From an uncultured Clostridia bacterium (GTDB taxonomy: Bacteria; Bacillota; Clostridia; Lachnospirales; Lachnospiraceae), in the NCBI GenBank assembly GCA_946623485.1, contig CAMORF010000124.1:1-6811 (forward strand): a DNA stretch of 6,811 nt, written 5' to 3'. Position numbers and translations under genes: made by a program. Shown in pieces: positions 5,636 to 6,811 of this stretch (its first letter is position 1; each line of letters opens with the position of its first letter). The notes under the pieces are model-generated. The model was given only the letters and a program-made list of their open reading frames with translations, ran no database searches and was not told the origin of the DNA.

Positions 5636-6595
5636 ATGATAGAAGGCATGGTTTTCAATATTCAGCGCTTTACCATCCATGATGGTCCGGGGGTGCGTAC
5701 AGAGCTGTTTTTGAAGGGGTGCCCGCTCCGCTGCAGGTGGTGCAGCAATCCGGAAAGCCAGATGTCATTTGCGCAGCCTGGCGTTTATGCAAGCCGTTGT
5801 ATCGGGAGCGCTCATTGTGATGCCTGCAGGATTGCGTGCCCGCAGGAGGATGTCCTGCTCTTTGAAGCGGGAACTTTATCAAGAATCGATAGAGATCGAT
5901 GCGTTGGCTGCATGCAGTGCGCGGATGCCTGCCCCGGGGATGCCATCCGGAGATGGGGGGAAAAAAAGAGTGTCCGGGATTGCATGGAGGTAATCCGGCG
6001 GGACCGGCACTATTATGAACAAAGCGGCGGCGGCGTTACGGTATCCGGAGGAGAGCCGCTTTTGCAGAGTGTATTTGTCCGGGAGCTCTTTGAGGCGTGC
6101 AAGGCGGAGGGAATCCATACCTGCCTGGAGTCTACGCTTGCCGTCGATTGGGAGAGAATCGAAGAAGTGATGCCTGTCACGGATCTGTTTATCGCGGATC
6201 TGAAGATGGTTGACGCCGGGAAGCACCGGATGTATACGGGGGCAGACAATCAGAGGATCCTGTCAAACCTTGCGGCGCTTTCCGAAAGAACGTCCCACAT
6301 CATACTCCGGATTCCGGTGATTCCGGGGATCAATGACGATGAGGAGAATATCCGGCTGAGCGCGGAGTTTATCCTGAATGAGATGCATAACAGGATCGAG
6401 CGCCTGCAGCTGCTCAGCTTTATGTTTCTGGGGGAAGAGAAATATCTGTCCCTTGGGATGCCTTACCGGATGCGCGGGCTGGTATTTGACCGGCAGGCAT
6501 TCCAGGTACATGTGGAGGAGATCGCCGCATATTTTCAATCCAGGAAGATCTGTTGTACGGTAGGAACGAAGGATCTGTTCAGAAATAAAGTATGA
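5636..6595 (+). CDS. Glycyl-radical enzyme activating enzyme (radical SAM)
   Basis: This 319-residue enzyme uses S-adenosylmethionine and iron-sulfur clusters to place a glycyl radical on a partner lyase or dehydratase. The N-terminal FNIQRFTIHDGPGVRTELFLKG leads to the radical SAM motif CxxxCxxC at C29, C33 and C36. An inserted ferredoxin-like domain carries two further [4Fe-4S] ligand sets: C55, C61, C64, C68, and C89, C92, C95, C99. The SAM-binding SGGEP is at 137-141 and RIPVIPGIND at 225-234. Two-cluster insertions are typical of activases for choline, hydroxyphenylacetate, glycerol, benzylsuccinate and sulfonate lyases, not of pyruvate formate-lyase. The start at 5636 has AGAGAAGG (5624-5631) with a short four-base spacing. 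An in-frame GTG at 5543 would add 31 low-complexity residues, has no ribosome site and lies beside the promoter. Near the C-terminus the usual LLPYHxLG reads LLSFMFLG (259-266). The partner is not in the window. Confidence 0.95.
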   Translation: MIEGMVFNIQRFTIHDGPGVRTELFLKGCPLRCRWCSNPESQMSFAQPGVYASRCIGSAHCDACRIACPQEDVLLFEAGTLSRIDRDRCVGCMQCADACPGDAIRRWGEKKSVRDCMEVIRRDRHYYEQSGGGVTVSGGEPLLQSVFVRELFEACKAEGIHTCLESTLAVDWERIEEVMPVTDLFIADLKMVDAGKHRMYTGADNQRILSNLAALSERTSHIILRIPVIPGINDDEENIRLSAEFILNEMHNRIERLQLLSFMFLGEEKYLSLGMPYRMRGLVFDRQAFQVHVEEIAAYFQSRKICCTVGTKDLFRNKV

Positions 6596-6663
6596 TCTTG
6601 ATTGTCTTTTTCTCCGATTTCACAGGTCAAGGTTTGGTTCCAGAGTAAGAGCCGGCTTAACGG

Positions 6664-6695
6664 TTGCACTCTCCGGTGCGACAGCCAGATATGTC
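6664..6695 (+). other. Possible hairpins in the gap after the activase gene
   Basis: The 159 bases between 6596 and 6754 contain no gene and no clear terminator. A six-bp stem, TTGCAC (6664-6669) with GTGCGA (6676-6681), has a six-base loop. An alternative four-bp stem, GACA (6680-6683) with TGTC (6692-6695), overlaps it. They could fold a leader for the next gene, but both are short and match no RNA family I recognise. No confident promoter is seen, so the next gene may be read through from the activase promoter. Confidence 0.25.
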
Positions 6696-6754
6696 AGAAA
6701 AGCGGCGTTTATAGATTAATCATCAGTAGTTGCAAAGGAATATCGAGGGTGTTT

Positions 6755-6811
6755 ATGAGTAAGGGGAATAAAATATCTCATATGGTGGCAGAGTCTATGA
6801 ATCATGCAGAG
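6755..6811 (+). CDS. Start of an unidentified gene, cut by the window edge
   Basis: An ATG at 6755 opens a frame that continues through the last base, giving 19 codons (MSKGNKISHMVAESMNHAE). GAGGG at 6745-6749 lies five bases before it, a credible ribosome site, and the same strand and position behind the activase favour a real gene. The residues are too few to name a family. A glycyl-radical enzyme would be the natural neighbour, because activase and substrate enzyme are normally adjacent. That is a guess from context only; a transporter or regulator fits equally well. Confidence 0.55.
   Translation, partial: MSKGNKISHMVAESMNHAE

Noticed and set aside
6620..6710. Cobalamin-riboswitch-like fragments (acaggt, cttaa, ccggtg, agccaga) before the last gene
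   Set aside because: The order loosely recalls the family, but the conserved core and the closing box are missing and the region is too short for a complete aptamer.

Overview
The window looks like part of the chromosome of an anaerobic, Gram-positive-type bacterium, most likely a gut-type clostridium (Bacillota). This rests on strong GGAGG-type ribosome sites, moderate G+C content, clostridial-style operon packing and an oxygen-sensitive glycyl-radical activating enzyme. The taxonomic call is inference from style; no rRNA or other marker gene is present.

The left two thirds (168-3824, + strand) is one apparent transcription unit. It holds a LysR-type regulator, an ABC permease, an ABC ATPase and a secreted substrate-binding protein of the SsuABC/TauABC type (aliphatic sulfonate, taurine and related uptake). 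A sigma-70-like promoter precedes it, with a small palindrome over the -10. Before that lies a 39-bp tandem repeat (18-107). An 18-bp-period degenerate repeat separates permease from ATPase (1881-1953). A perfect 11-bp inverted repeat separates ATPase from binding protein (2753-2808). The unit ends at a very strong terminator at 3845-3895.

That terminator appears bidirectional and is shared with a convergent NAD(P)-dependent aldehyde dehydrogenase (5353-3920, - strand). The dehydrogenase diverges from a glycyl-radical-enzyme activating enzyme (5636-6595, + strand). The intergenic region between them is rich in signals: face-to-face extended -10 elements, an inverted repeat framing them, and a 17-bp-arm palindrome. 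A final reading frame starts at 6755 and runs off the right edge. Its identity cannot be read from 19 codons.

Taken together, the locus suggests import of a small organic anion, possibly a sulfonate, next to an oxidising aldehyde dehydrogenase and an activase for a glycyl-radical lyase or dehydratase. A sulfonate C-S lyase pathway (isethionate or dihydroxypropanesulfonate type) is an attractive but unproven reading. The glycyl-radical enzyme itself is not in the window, and the importer's substrate is assigned only at family level.
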